Assembly: GCA_947034895.1 (NCBI GenBank)
Contig: OX344763.1
Coordinates: forward strand, 71,505,093-71,569,092
Origin: Rhytidiadelphus loreus
Lineage: Eukaryota; Streptophyta; Bryopsida; Hypnales; Hylocomiaceae
Direction of reading: 5' to 3'
Length of the DNA stretch: 64,000 nucleotides
The notes under the pieces: model-generated
Database searches by the model: none
What the model saw: the letters and a program-made list of their open reading frames with translations, nothing else
Told to the model about the DNA's origin: nothing
Position numbers and translations under genes: made by a program
Part shown: positions 1-12,359 of the stretch, piece by piece
Position numbering within the stretch: the stretch's first letter is position 1
How the letters are laid out: every line of letters starts with the position of its first letter

Positions 1-1550
1 GTGGAGTGTATGGAGTGTATCGATTCTAGCAAATGTTTCGCATATCACATTGAATTTTGTGACAATCTCATGAGCATGAGAGTTAGCTTCAATTTCATTC
101 TTGCTCATAATTTTAAGAGAGATAAATCGGTTTCAAGAGCACAATGGTGTTGTAGCGACAATGTGCTTGAGTGTTGTGCTGCAACAAAAGTTTTGCTTGG
201 GCTTTCAATCAATGTAGCTGGTTGAGTGCAGATGGGTGTACACGCAAAAGAAACCAAGACAGTGAAAAACTTTCGTTGTTGATTTGATCGAAAGCAACCA
301 AGAAATTGAAACTAAAATTTGCGGAAGTTAGGGTAAAAAAAAGTCATTCAGGAGGACAAAAAAATTAGTACCACATATAGCACAGGCGTGGGAGACAATA
401 TCGAGAAAACCGGATCTAGAGCGTCCAACAGAGTTCTGCTTTTGTTTGGCTACCCGACTGAAGACTTGACCATGAGACTGAAACCGCGGCTCCTTCATCC
501 GTCAATCCATCCACGACAGGGCAATAAGGGGATCAATTTGCCCTAGCCCACATTGTACCACAATTTCATGATTTCATTGAGCTTTTTCAGTTAAAAAAGT
601 ATGCTCGAAAATACTGCAAGCTGGCGGAAGTAGAGTCCTGTATGGAATTCCGGCAAACAAGTTGCTGGCAAGGTACATCGAATTCTTGGAAGAGAATCTA
701 GTCTACAAAAATCTGGCTTCTTGATATTTTTGGAACGATGCTGCAGGAGCAAGTATAATCTTTGGCGGAAATACGGGTCCGCTTTTCTATGAAGGAAATT
801 CATGAATTCAAAATCTTGAATTGTTTTGGCACGTCTTCTCTCCCGCCAGGCGGTTTTTTAGATCCTCACGGTCCTGGACGTCCTCCTTTGGCACTTTTTC
901 TGCCATCGCAATTTCATGTGATGCTTTGGTCCCGCTCTGTTTCCGGGGTTTTTTTCAGTTTTTTGACGACATTGTTCTTGTTTTAGATCACAGTATTATT
1001 TCTGAAGGCATCTCTTGCTTGCAGGTGATAATTGTATTGAATTTACGCTGTAAAATCTTCTTCGTGCATCTCTGAATCTAGTGAGGAGTTGATGCACTTC
1101 GGCGTGCTCTCTTGGATTGCTAGTGCTCTCAGTCGAACTTCTTGTGCGCTCTATCGGACTTCTTCTACGTTGTGTAAGGCTTCAGTGTGCTCTCTCGGAC
1201 TTTCAATGGACTCGATTCATGCATTTTCAAGAATGCCAGTCAAGTTTTGTGTTGAATGTCATTTAGCTTGTGACCAAGTAACGTTTTTCATTGATTCTAC
1301 TTGTAAGGAACTTGACTCCATTTGAAGTACAACTTTCAAGAAATGATCAATTGAATTGGTCATCAAGACCGGTAATATTTGGTCTATTGGAATGAAAGCC
1401 AAATTTTTGTCCCGGGTTATTAGCCTGTACTGTTGTGATTTCATTTTGTTTGGCATATTGTGTTATCCGGATGTCAATGATCGTCTTTAGGGATCCGCAT
1501 TTCTCGTCGCAAAATACGGGATCATTCTACAATTAATTGTTGATTGGGTA
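1..1550. other. Spacer without a supported gene
   Basis: No reading frame here shows a recognisable domain or convincing coding character. The only structure I see is a weak threefold repetition of a CTCT-CGGACTTC-like phrase at about 1108-1203, which also makes a short open frame there look repetitive. Probably old transposon debris. Confidence 0.5.
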
Positions 1551-2640
1551 GTTCAGGTCACTAAGACCTGAATTGGAAATGTATATAAAATAATTTTGAC
1601 ACTCGAGAATCCTAGATATGTGCCTCTAATGAAAAATACTATATTATTGTTTGGTGAGTTGTGCAAATCAGCTCGTATCAACTTGAATTAAGACGCCTTG
1701 TATTGTAAATTTCAAACCTATTGGGATATACTTTTTTCCTTCCTTGTTTGCTTGTACCGGATGTTTGTCTAGTTGGCTGTGCAGATCAACTCGTATCAAC
1801 CTAAATGGTGACACCTTGTATGGAACATCGTAATCTTCATAAGATACACTCCTTTACTTTTCTAGCCTGGACGTAACGTGTGTTTCTTGGTCACGGGGTG
1901 CAAATCAGGTGGTATCAACTTGAAATGCACAACCTTCTGATATATAATTGTCAACAAGGAAAAAATTTAAGAAAAAATTTAATGAGCAAATCTGGATGAA
2001 TTGGCATTTCATATAATTAGACATTTTCCATCTCCATACATCATTGATGTAACCTAGTTAAATTGGTGTCTCAACATGTTATTTTTGTCACAAGTTGAAT
2101 GGTGGATTGTGCAATTCAGGTAGCTACCACCTGAATTGCAAATGTCCATGAGAGAATGTTGACATTGTAGAGTTTTGGCTTGGTTTCAAAAATATTAGAC
2201 AACAAAATGATTGTTGTTTTAATCTTGATAATTAGGTCGTATTTCCGAAAGTTTTATTTAGCATTTTATTCCAAGTAAGTTGTAGTCTTTTATCTATTTG
2301 TCTTGAACCTGTGAGAATTAGTGAAATTCTTTATGTGCAGTTCAAGTGGTAACGGCCTAAACTGCACATTCTACTAAATAATGAAGAATTGAACACAAAT
2401 ATTGCAGATTATACCTTTTCCAAAAAATCAAAACATTTTCCTCGTATGCCTTTCACTTAGATGTCAGTTGCAATTGATCTCCAATAAATTTATTTTACTT
2501 CTAGTTTAGCATTTATTGATTAGCAAAAACCCTGATCACATTACGATTGGATTTACTAAATGTCTATAAACATCATAGAGTATGATTGTAGTAACATAAT
2601 CAGCACCTTTACAATTCAGCTCTTACTGACCTGAATTGCA
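1551..2640. repeat. Diverged tandem repeat family centred on palindromes
   Basis: At least seven related ~30-nt imperfect palindromes occur, starting near 1551, 1661, 1779, 1899, 2109, 2335 and 2611. The best is at 2109-2140, where TGCAATTCAGGT is followed after 7 nt by its exact reverse complement. The first three intervals are 110, 118 and 120 bp, and the units at 1661 and 1779 also align between the palindromes (shared CCTTGTAT and GATA-AC-C blocks), so this is a decayed ~118-bp tandem repeat. Later intervals (210, 226, 276) are roughly double, as if intervening palindromes were lost. The cluster ends just upstream of the first exon of the DUF7869-type gene at 2785, next to a possible splice acceptor (TTTGTAG). 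Confidence 0.75.
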
Positions 2641-2784
2641 GACGGAGAAACATTTCTTCAATTCAATCTTCTAGATTTCCTTTTGCAAACCTATGTTCAC
2701 TTGATTTTTTTTTCAAGCATCTTGTTAAACTCGATGTTTGCCTCTTCCCTAACTGAGTAATATCTTCTTTGATTTGTAGTTATC

Positions 2785-5629
2785 ATGGATTCCGATTTGT
2801 TAATGGATGACAATATGGACTTCTCTGATGGCGAATACCAAATTCCTGAAGAAGTGAAGGTTGACATTCCAGTGTGTGAAGGACTTCCGCGTCATCTCTA
2901 GAATACAAAGTGCGTTACTCTATACAACAATGCAGGCGTCCTTGTTGCAAAAGGTACTTGCCATAGTGTGGATTCTGACCTTGGGTTTGGAAGCAACGGT
3001 CCTCTCGAAGACACTCATGTAGCAGTTTTCATTTCCAAGACACATTTAGAATTAGATATCTCACAAGAGCAGGTATACTCTTTAGTTGCTTCGCCTATAA
3101 ATCTTGTCCATTGCCGTAGGGCAAGCTTGCATGACCATGAGGCCCGTGATAATTTCAACCGGTTGCAAGCAACTCTCTTAAAACCCGCCATCTTCAACAT
3201 CTGCTAGACCGTACACAAGTACCATAAGAAATCCTCCTTGCAAGACTGCCATCAAATCAAATGACCTATTCACTCAAGACTCTATCAACTTGGTGTCTAG
3301 TAAAGTCTGTTGCAGCCAAAATTGTATTCAACTTTTCCAAGGGAGAAGATTTGAGCCTTCCGGGAACGAATGTATCAGAATTCAACGTTCAAGCACAGAG
3401 CCTTTATGAAAATTGAAGTACATAGACAAGTTCATCAAGACTCACGAGGCAGAAGGATGGTGATGATTGAAGAAATACCTGTGTGCATGCAAGCATGGAT
3501 GTATATTTATGGGGTCCCAGAGGCCACGTTCTATCGCTACCAAACATACATGAAGGATGGTTGGGAGGCAACATCACATGGCAATATGGGATTGGTGAAG
3601 CCTAGGAAACACACTCAACAAGCTACTGCTACTTTGAAGTGCATCCTTGACAAGGAAGCAGATCACATGCCACATCGTACACGAACTTTGAAGTCAGGAG
3701 AAAAAGTTGTGTCTAGGATTCTACCAACTACATTCCAATGGAAGGGTCAGATGAAAGCAATCAATGAAACTAATGCTGCTTTTGGATTGAAGGAGGTTTC
3801 AATTTCAAGCTTGAGCAAGATTCGATCTTCAAGGTTCTCAGAGTATGAAGTGAAGAAGCTAGGAGACAATTTTGCTTGATGCGCTACTTGTGACAAATTG
3901 AAAGAGCTCAAGAAGGGTGCTCGTGCTCGATCTCAATTTGCTATGAAGTGGTCCATTAGGTTGGACAAGCATCTTGTTGTTGCTCGTGCTCATAGGGAGT
4001 TGTACTATGCTAATCGCTACCAGTCGCATAATTTTACGCATGAATGCCTTACAATCATGCACGACAAGATGGATCATGCCAAAACTGCTTTACCGGTCTT
4101 CTCCCACAAAAGTAAAGACCTTGATGGCCTCATGAAGTTGCCTTTGTCTGTCACTGGCATGATTGCCCATGGTCATGCTGATGTCCGTTATGCTCATTAC
4201 GGATTGGACCTCTTTCCCCATGATTCAAACTATACCATAGGTTCTATGGCAAAGCTGTTGCGGGATCTTGAATTGTCACCAAAGTCGTCTTCTTGACAAT
4301 TGTTTGTAGGGTCGGACTCGACAAATTTATTTGCTGCGGTGCTGAAGGGTGCAGAGATGTGCAACTCATCTCTAACCCCCACCACCAGATAAGTTGGTTC
4401 CAGCGACACCTTTGCCACCTATTCTCAATGTGCAAATGGACAATGCTACTGGAGACAACAAAAACAGATATGTTTTCTGTTTTTGGTCTCTACTTGTTGC
4501 AAACAAGATCTTCCGTGAGGTGTATGTGAACTTCATGATTGTGGGTCATACACACGACAACATTGATGCGTTGTTTGGAAGATGGAGCATGCTATTGAAG
4601 AAGGAGAACTTTCCAACAATCCCGATGTTGATGAAGTCATTCATGGACGTGGAGTCCATTCCTACTATCCCTCACCTCATAGAAGAGGTGCCCGATTTCA
4701 AAAGATTCATTGTAGGTGCATTTGTGGACAGTGATGAGACTCTTGTTGGACACACAAGACCACAATAAGTGAAGTTCTACCTAGATTCAACGGGATGTCC
4801 GATCATGAAGTACAAATTGTTGTGCACTGACGTGGATTGGTTAGGGGAGGATGGTAGAGGTATTAAGTTGTGGAAAGAAGATTTGAAGGGGCATAGTTTG
4901 TGGCCCCGTGGAGAGCCGTTGCCAATTTTGTTGAAGGAAATGAGAGGAGTGGATGACATTTTGAAAGGTATATTTGGCTTTGTGAAGTACTGGGAGAAGT
5001 TGTGCAATGCAGACGTTACTGAAGAATATCGAAGACGCTATGAGCATTTGGTATACTACTAGCGTGGTGTGAAGGTGGCATTGCAAGAACCATTACCTGC
5101 TTCTACTAATTTAAAGGACGGTTTTTGGCCAACTACTCGAATTCAAGCAACTCTAGAGGATCAGTTACAAGATGATGGTGAAGATCGTGAAGAGTTTGGA
5201 GAAGATGAGGCCTATGTTAGGCCTTTGTGTGGACGCCCACAACCATCCTTTAAATTTAGAGTGGGTCGGGATCTCTTTGAAGGCTATTTTGTTGCAATCC
5301 AACCCGCAGATGGTGACAGTTGACCGGTTTGGATTGCAAGGGCGTTATCTGATCCCAATTGTAATCCTGAGAAGCCGAATTGCGTGCTTATTCAATACTT
5401 TTGTCCAACATCAAGGAATCAAGATGTTCGTGACTTCTATACAGGATGGGACAATGAAAGAGGTTTACGTTGGAAGGTTGATGAAACCGAACCACGGCTA
5501 TGGAAGGAAACAAACGCTTTGATGACAGCATGGAAGTCCCAAAACAGAAGAGGTACCCGCGAATGCAGGATCAAGATTCCTACAGCTCAAATTGAAGTCA
5601 TCAACCAAAGCTTGGCTTCGTATACTTGA
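2785..5629 (+). pseudogene. DUF7869-type transposon protein, decayed
   Basis: One reading frame can be followed from the ATG at 2785 to about 4385, then after one frameshift (near 4385-4394) to the stop at 5629. It is interrupted by several isolated stops, among them 2899, 3877, 4294, 4766, 5060 and 5321, with coding-like sequence on both sides of each. The N-terminal part (about 2900-3160) resembles domains found at the head of plant En/Spm-like ORFs (V-AKGTCHSVD, then HVAVFI). The diagnostic block is at 4420-4600: QMDNATGDNKNRY, then VNFMIVGHTHDNIDALFGR, the conserved core of DUF7869, an uncharacterised plant and protist transposon-associated domain that may have a nuclease-like fold. An upstream cysteine pair (CATCDKL, about 3880-3900) fits the family layout. 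The 3208-3369 stretch is more damaged. The family call rests on recalled motifs; that it is broken is directly visible. Confidence 0.75.
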
Positions 5630-6190
5630 TTTTGTGAAATTAGTTATAGTATGTTAAATTGATATATTGGATATTGAATATGTTTTAATCTTCAAATTTA
5701 TATAAATATATTTACTATTACATATTTGCACATACTCTTTTTTGGATATTTCATGTTATTTTACTAGCTTCTAGGGGAGGACACTCCCCGCGCTTTACAA
5801 AGTGACCTGCGGCGAAAAATAGGGTGGATTTAATTCATCATAGGTAAAATTTATAAAGATTTTACATTTAAAGAAGGGGACTTAAAAAGTGACATGTCTT
5901 TTATAAGTAAAATAGATACCCGAAAATTATGGTCCATTAATTATTTTTTAAATGTAAAATAGGGGCCAAAGAATAGGATCCAAGGAATTCTATTTACTAG
6001 GTTCAGTTATGGTTACGCTACAGTACTAGTAAGATACAGGTACTATACAAATCTGAAGTATAACTACAACATATCTTGTAGTCAGTCGATGAATGGGGTA
6101 GTTTCCATCTGTTCTGTCTGTTCTGTCTGTTAAGTTTAACGACTACTGCTAGGGTTTAGGCGCGAACGATAATTTCGAGGTTGGGAGGGA
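5630..6190. other. AT-rich spacer after the DUF7869 pseudogene
   Basis: No gene is visible. The stretch holds low-complexity AT tracts and one short inverted repeat (GGGGAG/CTCCCC near 5773-5790). It may include the 3' end of the element carrying the DUF7869 gene, but I could not define a terminus. Confidence 0.4.
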
Positions 6191-6194
6191 GGCG

Positions 6195-6380
6195 CGGCAG
6201 CGTGTGTTCACGAATTTGTTTGCAAATCTGGGTGCGGTTGAGGGTTAATCACGCGATGAGTTCTCCAGCTTCTTGAGTGACGGCAGCGTGTGTTCACGAA
6301 TTTGTTTGCAATCTGGGTGCGGTTTAGGGTTAATCGCGCGATGAGTTCTGCTGCTTGTTGAGGGACGGCAGCGTGGAGAT
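6195..6380. repeat. 86-bp tandem repeat
   Basis: The phrase CGGCAGCGTGTG recurs at 6195 and 6281, and a diverged third copy begins at 6366 (periods 86 and 85). Units share TTCACGAATTTG and the CGCGATGAGTTC end. The block opens a GC- and GT-rich repeat domain running to about 7180. Confidence 0.75.
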
Positions 6381-6542
6381 GGTGTTTCCGATTCGCGCGA
6401 TCAGTTCTTCGGCTGAACCGTGGAGGCTGCTCTTGGGGATGGCATGCGCTTGGTTGTGGGTGCGCGATCAGATTGGTGGTGGGCTTAGGGTGAGGAGGTG
6501 AACGAAGGGGTCGGCGATTCCTTGTGCGGGGGCGCTTGCTTG

Positions 6543-6615
6543 TGTGTGCGCGATCAGTTGTTTGTGCCCGATCAGTTGTTTGTGCGCGACCAGTTGTTTG
6601 TGCGCAATCAGTTGT
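6543..6615. repeat. 18-bp tandem repeat
   Basis: Four units of TGTGCGCGATCAGTTGTT with single-base differences lie head to tail. Because 18 is a multiple of three, the block stays open in one frame and gives a repetitive VCARSV-type peptide, which I treat as a by-product of the repeat. Confidence 0.8.
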
Positions 6616-6658
6616 GGAATTCTGTTTTGGGGTCAGCGGCGTGACAAAGGTGTTCTCG

Positions 6659-6890
6659 ATTCCTGGTGCGGGGTTTGCTTTTGAGGGGTGCGCGATCACC
6701 GATTCCTGGCGCGGGGTTTGCTTTTGCGGGGTGCGCGATCACCGATTCCTGGTGCGGGGTTTTGCTTTTGCGGGGTGCGCGATCAGTTCTGCCTGGTGCG
6801 GGGTTTGCTCTTGCGGTGTGCGCGATCAGTTCTGTCTGGTGCGGGGTTTGCTTTTGCGGGGTGCGCGATCAGTTCTGCTGGGGTGTGCAA
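6659..6890. repeat. 43-bp tandem repeat
   Basis: Five units with periods of 43-44 bp, each holding TGGTGCGGGGTTTGC and GGGGTGCGCGATCA. The period is not a multiple of three, so every unit is read in a different frame. The long open frames across 6524-7306 therefore come from GT-rich, stop-poor DNA rather than from a conserved protein. Confidence 0.85.
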
Positions 6891-7220
6891 GGTTCACCAG
6901 CGTGGAGGATGGTGTTCGGGATTGTTTTAGCTTGCTCGTTTGTGCGCGATCAATTGTGGTGGTGTGTTCAGGTCAGCGGCGTCACGGAGTGCGGGTGTTG
7001 TTCGTGTGTTCGTTTGTGCGGGTGTGTTTGTTTGTGCGGGTGTGTTTTCTGCTAGTGTGTTCACGACGGTGCTGGGGAATCTTCGGGCGGGGGTTCTGTA
7101 TGCCTGCGATTTGTTCTGGACTCGTGTTCACGGCACGGCAGCGTGACGAAGGTGTTTGCTATTGCTTGTGGAGGGGTTGTTTGGGTTTAGGGTTGTTTGC
7201 AGCGGTACTTGTTGAACGAG

Positions 7221-7493
7221 ATGGCGACTTGTATCAAGCTATGGACGATGGAGGAAGACTTCGGTGTTGCAACTCTGTACAGCAAGGTGAAGGTTTCAGC
7301 CGATGAAACCTACGCGTCTTTGAGGCTGCGTCTGGAGGACAAAGCGGCGCTCGAATGGCCATTCGAATTCTGGGACAACGATGATCAAATCAGAGTTCCG
7401 CAGAGGATGGAATCCTTCAGCGACATGCCTGGACATGTTTATGTGCTGCCCCTGCGTGCTGCGGGCGAAGACAGATCTTCCAAGTGTGGATGA
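7221..7493 (+). CDS. Small conserved-looking protein of unknown function
   Basis: A 90-residue open frame follows a possible splice acceptor (TTGTTTGCAG at 7201 region) and starts at the ATG at 7221. Unlike the repeat-derived frames upstream, its composition is balanced: an amphipathic N-terminal part (FGVATLYSKVKV), a charged segment (SLRLRLEDKAALEWPFEFW) and an acidic hydrophobic C-terminal half ending MPGHVYVLPLRA. The spacing of strands and helix suggests a small ubiquitin-like or PB1-like fold, but this is only an impression. I do not recognise the family. It may be the first coding exon of a longer gene, since possible downstream exons are overrun by the PPR remnant at 7546. Alternatively it is a gene fragment captured by a repeat. 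Confidence 0.4.
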   Translation: MATCIKLWTMEEDFGVATLYSKVKVSADETYASLRLRLEDKAALEWPFEFWDNDDQIRVPQRMESFSDMPGHVYVLPLRAAGEDRSSKCG

Positions 7494-7545
7494 TGCACAA
7501 GTGAAGGATGAGTTGTGGAGGATCGCATGAATTGCATGGACCGTG

Positions 7546-7930
7546 AGGATTGGTGGAGTCGCTGAACATGGCTGTGGGCACAAACCAGTTGAAGTGCTTC
7601 TTCAAGTGCAACCGGTTGGCCCTAAACCAAATGCTATTCCTTATGCAATTTTTTTGAATGCATGTGCACATCTTGGGGCCTTGTAGAGCTGAAAGTAGAG
7701 CTGAAAGGAGGACTTCAGTCACATTTGTGTGTGAGGGATGCACTTGTTCACATGTATTGGAAGTGTGGCATCTTTTTTGATGCATGACTGTTTTCTGAGA
7801 GGCTGCTGGTTTTGTCAATCAGACTTGTGACTTGTGATTTATGGGGTGCAGTGTAATCACTTGGAATGTGATGATTGGTGGATTTGCAGAACATGGTTGT
7901 AGGAGTGAAGGAGCTGATCACTTCTCCAAT
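7546..7930 (+). pseudogene. PPR protein fragment, decayed
   Basis: Three blocks in this stretch read as consecutive parts of a plant pentatricopeptide-repeat (PLS-class) protein. 7546-7683 gives GGVAEHGCGHKPVEVLL and NAIPYAIFLNACAHLGAL, after which a TAG interrupts. 7711-7800 gives DALVHMYWKCGIFFDA, matching the usual DALV-MY-KCG motif, followed by TGA. About 7850-7930 gives VITWNVMIGGFAEHGC, matching the W-N-MI-G motif. The order matches a normal PPR array, but stops and frame changes separate the blocks, and no start, targeting peptide or C-terminal E/DYW region is present. Intact relatives bind organellar RNA. This is a short non-functional relic, probably carried here by a retrotransposed or duplicated segment. 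Confidence 0.7.
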
Positions 7931-8050
7931 TGGTTTGGGGTGACTATGAGTCTCATGTACAAGTAGACATTTGTGTCATAGACTCTAAATTTTTTTTCAC
8001 ATGTGTTGGATGGCTTAGAACTGCAGCTTGTTGCCATAGTTCTTGTAAAT

Positions 8051-8185
8051 GATTTGTAATGTTGTGTTTTTTAACACCTTTAGTACATTAAACTCTTTCA
8101 TTACTTTTTCATTTGTAATGTTTGTGTTTTTTAATACATTTTGTACATTAAACTCTTTCATTACTTTGTCATTTGTAATGTCTTG
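8051..8185. repeat. ~60-bp tandem repeat, 2.3 copies
   Basis: ATTTGTAATGTT...CATTAAACTCTTTCATTAC is repeated with starts at 8052, 8111 and 8171 (periods 59 and 60). The repeat creates a short FITFSFVMF-type open frame that is not a gene. Confidence 0.8.
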
Positions 8186-8189
8186 CTTT

Positions 8190-8703
8190 TATTTAGCATT
8201 TGTGCATGTATTTGTCTTCAAGTATGCATTCTAATGTAAACACATCCATTTTTTGCCTTAAAGTTGAATCTTGTGGGTGTGCAGGGCATATCTTGTCACT
8301 TTAATTCTCATTACTTGTTAAATTAGTTTTGTTCTTTATAAAGAAAATAGCCTCCAATAAATTCAGCCTATGTACGTATTATAAGTAAAGGTAGGCATGA
8401 TAATATGGGCTCTAGGGGGGTTTATAAGTAATTATAGGGGCCTGAAAATTCAAAAAAATAAATAAATACCCCCCCTAAAAATACCCCAGCGCCGCACGTG
8501 GTATCCAGAAAATACGAAGTGTCCCCCCCGTGACTAGCTTCATATCTGTCTAAAGTCAATTTGGAAATGTAATACGATTGAAGAAAAGGGTAGTGGGTAT
8601 AACCACTCTTTATTATGTTAACGTGTTAAGTACTTGTCACAAGTTTGAATAGGGGGCCAATTGGTTGTTACAATTTTCCTGCCTACAAAGTTCACTTAGC
8701 AGT
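8190..8703. other. Spacer, no gene seen
   Basis: AT-rich sequence with short C and G runs (8468-8475, 8522-8530). Nothing in it supports a gene or a defined element. Confidence 0.4.
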
Positions 8704-8818
8704 ACCAAGTCATGTTTTTTCTCTCATGTGCTCATACGAATTCCACGGGAATCGAACCCGGACCACTTCAATGAGATGAACAACCCCTTACAACCAACCG
8801 CGAAGCTCATGACTTGGT
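8704..8818 (-). repeat. tRNA-like (Pol III box B) element inside an 11-bp inverted repeat; SINE-like
   Basis: On the minus strand, GGGTTCGATTCCC (about 8745-8757) matches the T-arm/box B consensus of tRNA genes, and about 30-50 nt upstream GGTTGGTTGTAAGG resembles a degenerate D-arm/box A. I could not fold a full cloverleaf: the acceptor stem does not pair and the anticodon arm has only four pairs, so I do not call a functional tRNA. The unit is bracketed by a perfect 11-bp inverted repeat (ACCAAGTCATG at 8704-8714, CATGACTTGGT at 8808-8818). A SINE head or other tRNA-derived repeat is the best explanation. Confidence 0.4.
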
Positions 8819-8889
8819 GTTCAGAAGATTGCAAAATCTTTATTTATATTAATCAGAACATTTATCTTAAAACATATACATCTAATTGA

Positions 8890-9918
<1,029 letters not shown>

Positions 9919-10544
9919 GTCTGTCTACGGAAGACATTTTCAATTACAAAGAATGTCCATTATCTGTGGATAAGTCCATGTTCATTAGTTTAATTGGAGT
10001 TGTAGCTTTTTCGCAAGCGGTTTCCAAGAATTTGTCACATGTTTGCAACAATTGCTAAATTAATTAATTTAGCTATGAATTGTTAAAGTTCTACAACCAT
10101 TGTAATCCACTTATATGTTATTGTTGTTAATCATGTTGGTGTCCCCAATTTTAATTTTGTCCTTGCCATAAATGTAAACGTTTGTTACCACGCAAGTGGA
10201 CCCTAAATCCATAATTTCTATCATTTTCTGATGTCATATTCTAGTATACTTGTATTTGGGTTATGTAGGATTTAGGATTGAGTTTGGACTAAGTCCCCCA
10301 GTTTTGTCCTTCTATACAAATTTATGGTGTCTCCACTTTCATCACACGCATATGAATGCACATGAAATTAGGTTTAATTTAATGGATACTAGTTGAATGT
10401 TTCCTTTCTTCATTATACATTAGATGGTTTTTGAGGCCTCTAAGAGACTACGGGTTCCCCTGCTGCGAGAACGTAGCGAATAGGACAGCTGGCCTGCCAC
10501 CTCAACGTCTTGCATGGTCGAGAGGCCACCAGGTCATTTCCGGA

Positions 10545-10660
10545 ATTTTTTTTATTTTTTATTTTTTATTTTTATTTTTATTTTCAACTTCTTTTACCAT
10601 TTGAAGGATTATATTTTTTATTTTTTATTTTTTTATTTTTTTATTTTTTTATTTTTTTCG
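10545..10660. repeat. T-rich low-complexity tract (TTTTTA)n
   Basis: Repeated T5-8A units, nearly free of G and C, interrupted once around 10590-10605. On its 3' side lies a hairpin at 10667-10706, with GGTTGT and CCTTCACT paired to AGTGAAGG and ACAACC around a 9-nt loop. Confidence 0.9.
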
Positions 10661-10719
10661 ACAGTCGGTTGTCCTTCACTATGGGGAACAGTGAAGGAGA
10701 ACAACCTTGAAATGGGCTC

Positions 10720-12090
10720 TCCCAGGCCTCAAAAAACATGTAATGCTTTAATCATCCACCTTGCTTATCCATTGCCATCTTCTCCTTATAAAGAATATAG
10801 CTAAAAAATAAATGCATGGACAAAATGTAGGCTTCGTTTCCAAATAAATAAAGAATGAATGCTTGTATTTTGGCCTCTTCCAATAGGAGATATACTTCAT
10901 GTAATTATGTTCTTCTTCCCACCCTCAATATTTCTTTTTGACTTCTATATTTTAGCTTGCCCTTCATTTTATTTTTCACCATTCAGTTTTTGTTTCGATA
11001 TTGTATTTCATTTTTCACATCCTTTATTTTTTTCCTCTCTCTCTATTATTTTATGTCCAACTTTTAAAATATATAGTGAAGTCCTCATTTTTCTCCCTTA
11101 ACCTATATTTTTCATTTTCATATTTTCCATCCTTTACATTTATTGACACCTTGCAATTATTTCCCACACCAACGGGAGGTCTCTCAATGAAGTCTCCCTG
11201 GACAAAGTCAATAATTCCTCAGAAAGTCCAAAAGTAGTTAAATATGGCATACACCCTACATTAGTTTCAATCCCTTATATTTTCCCACCTTCTACAATTT
11301 TTGTAAACGCATTATATTTTTTTCCAACTTGGATGATGTGTGTTGCCCTCCAAATCCTATTTAATAGATCACCCTTGAATATATATTTTTAAGTTCTATA
11401 CTTTATTTTGTAGCCCAATTTATTTTAAGTCACTACTTTATACAATATTTTTAGAAAAGTGAGAATCTATTGTGCTTCTTTTATCTAGGAAGACATTGGA
11501 TTCTACTTTTCTAATTTGTTTTGGAAGGGTTGCAATTCATATTTGATTGGTGCTTTTCAAAAATGGAAGTACTAACTTACTTGAGTCTCTTATACTTGTT
11601 TCAAATGTCTTTTGTAGATAAGAGGTGACATTCACATTCATTCAATGATTTTATTTATATCATTGTATTGTACATAATTATGAGCCCTCATATTAATGAA
11701 AGCAATATATTTAGCAATGATGAATTGCAGGTATTATTTAGGATCAGTTCTATGTAGGATTTAGGCCTACATTATAGTGCACGATGTACAATTCACATAA
11801 AAACTAATTGCAAGTATCCACGCATATTTTTTTCTTTCAAATTTAGGATACATAAAAAGTCGAGGATGATTGCAACAAATATCCTTGCACAAAATTGGGA
11901 ATAGAAAAATCATGACCATCCATTTTCTAATCCATTTTTTGCTCCTGAAAATAGACTTTAACAAGAGTTTTCCAAAAATACAAAGTGCTAAGAATATTAA
12001 CAACTTGGCTGCATTTTAATTTAGCTTGAAAATAATTGGGTGCCTTCGGCATTTAGGGGTGAAGGAGTGTGGAATTACAATTCACACACG
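10720..12090. other. AT-rich spacer, no gene seen
   Basis: Short open frames occur, but all are dominated by F, I, Y and K as expected from AT-rich DNA. None shows a domain. Confidence 0.45.
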
Positions 12091-12103
12091 ATCATGACTT
12101 GAC

Positions 12104-12342
12104 GGCCTAGAAAAATTGCCCCCCTCATTGCCCTAGATAAGAGTAAATGTAAAAATTGCCCCCTATTTTGTGCCGTACTTATTTTGTATATCTTCAACCT
12201 CCCATAGATAATTTGGGTCCTTTGATTGCAAATATGAATTCAAAATTTGCAAATTTTATAATGTGACTGTGGGAAATAAAAATTTCCAGTGTATTTTGCA
12301 GAGGTTCAATATGGGGCAATGAGGGGGTCAATTGTCCTTGGC
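12104..12342. mobile_element. 239-bp MITE with ~30-bp TIRs and 11-bp flanking direct repeat
   Basis: The ends are imperfect inverted repeats: GGCCTAGAAAAATTG then CCCCCTCATTGCCC at the left, and the reverse complement of GCCAAGGACAATTG then ACCCCCTCATTGCCC at the right. The element is flanked by an exact 11-bp direct repeat, CATGACTTGAC, at 12093-12103 and 12343-12353. Long TIRs with a 9-11 bp duplication point to a Mutator-like non-autonomous element. A diverged second copy lies at about 22904-23134 and shares interior blocks such as TTTTGTGCC and TAATTTGGG. It has no coding capacity. Confidence 0.8.
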
Positions 12343-12359
12343 CATGACTTGACCCCTAC

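Noticed and set aside
6524..7306. A 260-codon open frame and two overlapping frames on the plus strand
   Set aside because: The frames run through 18-bp and 43-bp tandem repeats. The 43-bp period rotates the frame, and openness follows from GT-rich, stop-poor DNA. No conserved protein is visible.
8739..8812. A functional tRNA gene on the minus strand
   Set aside because: Box B is good, but no acceptor stem forms and the anticodon arm is too short.
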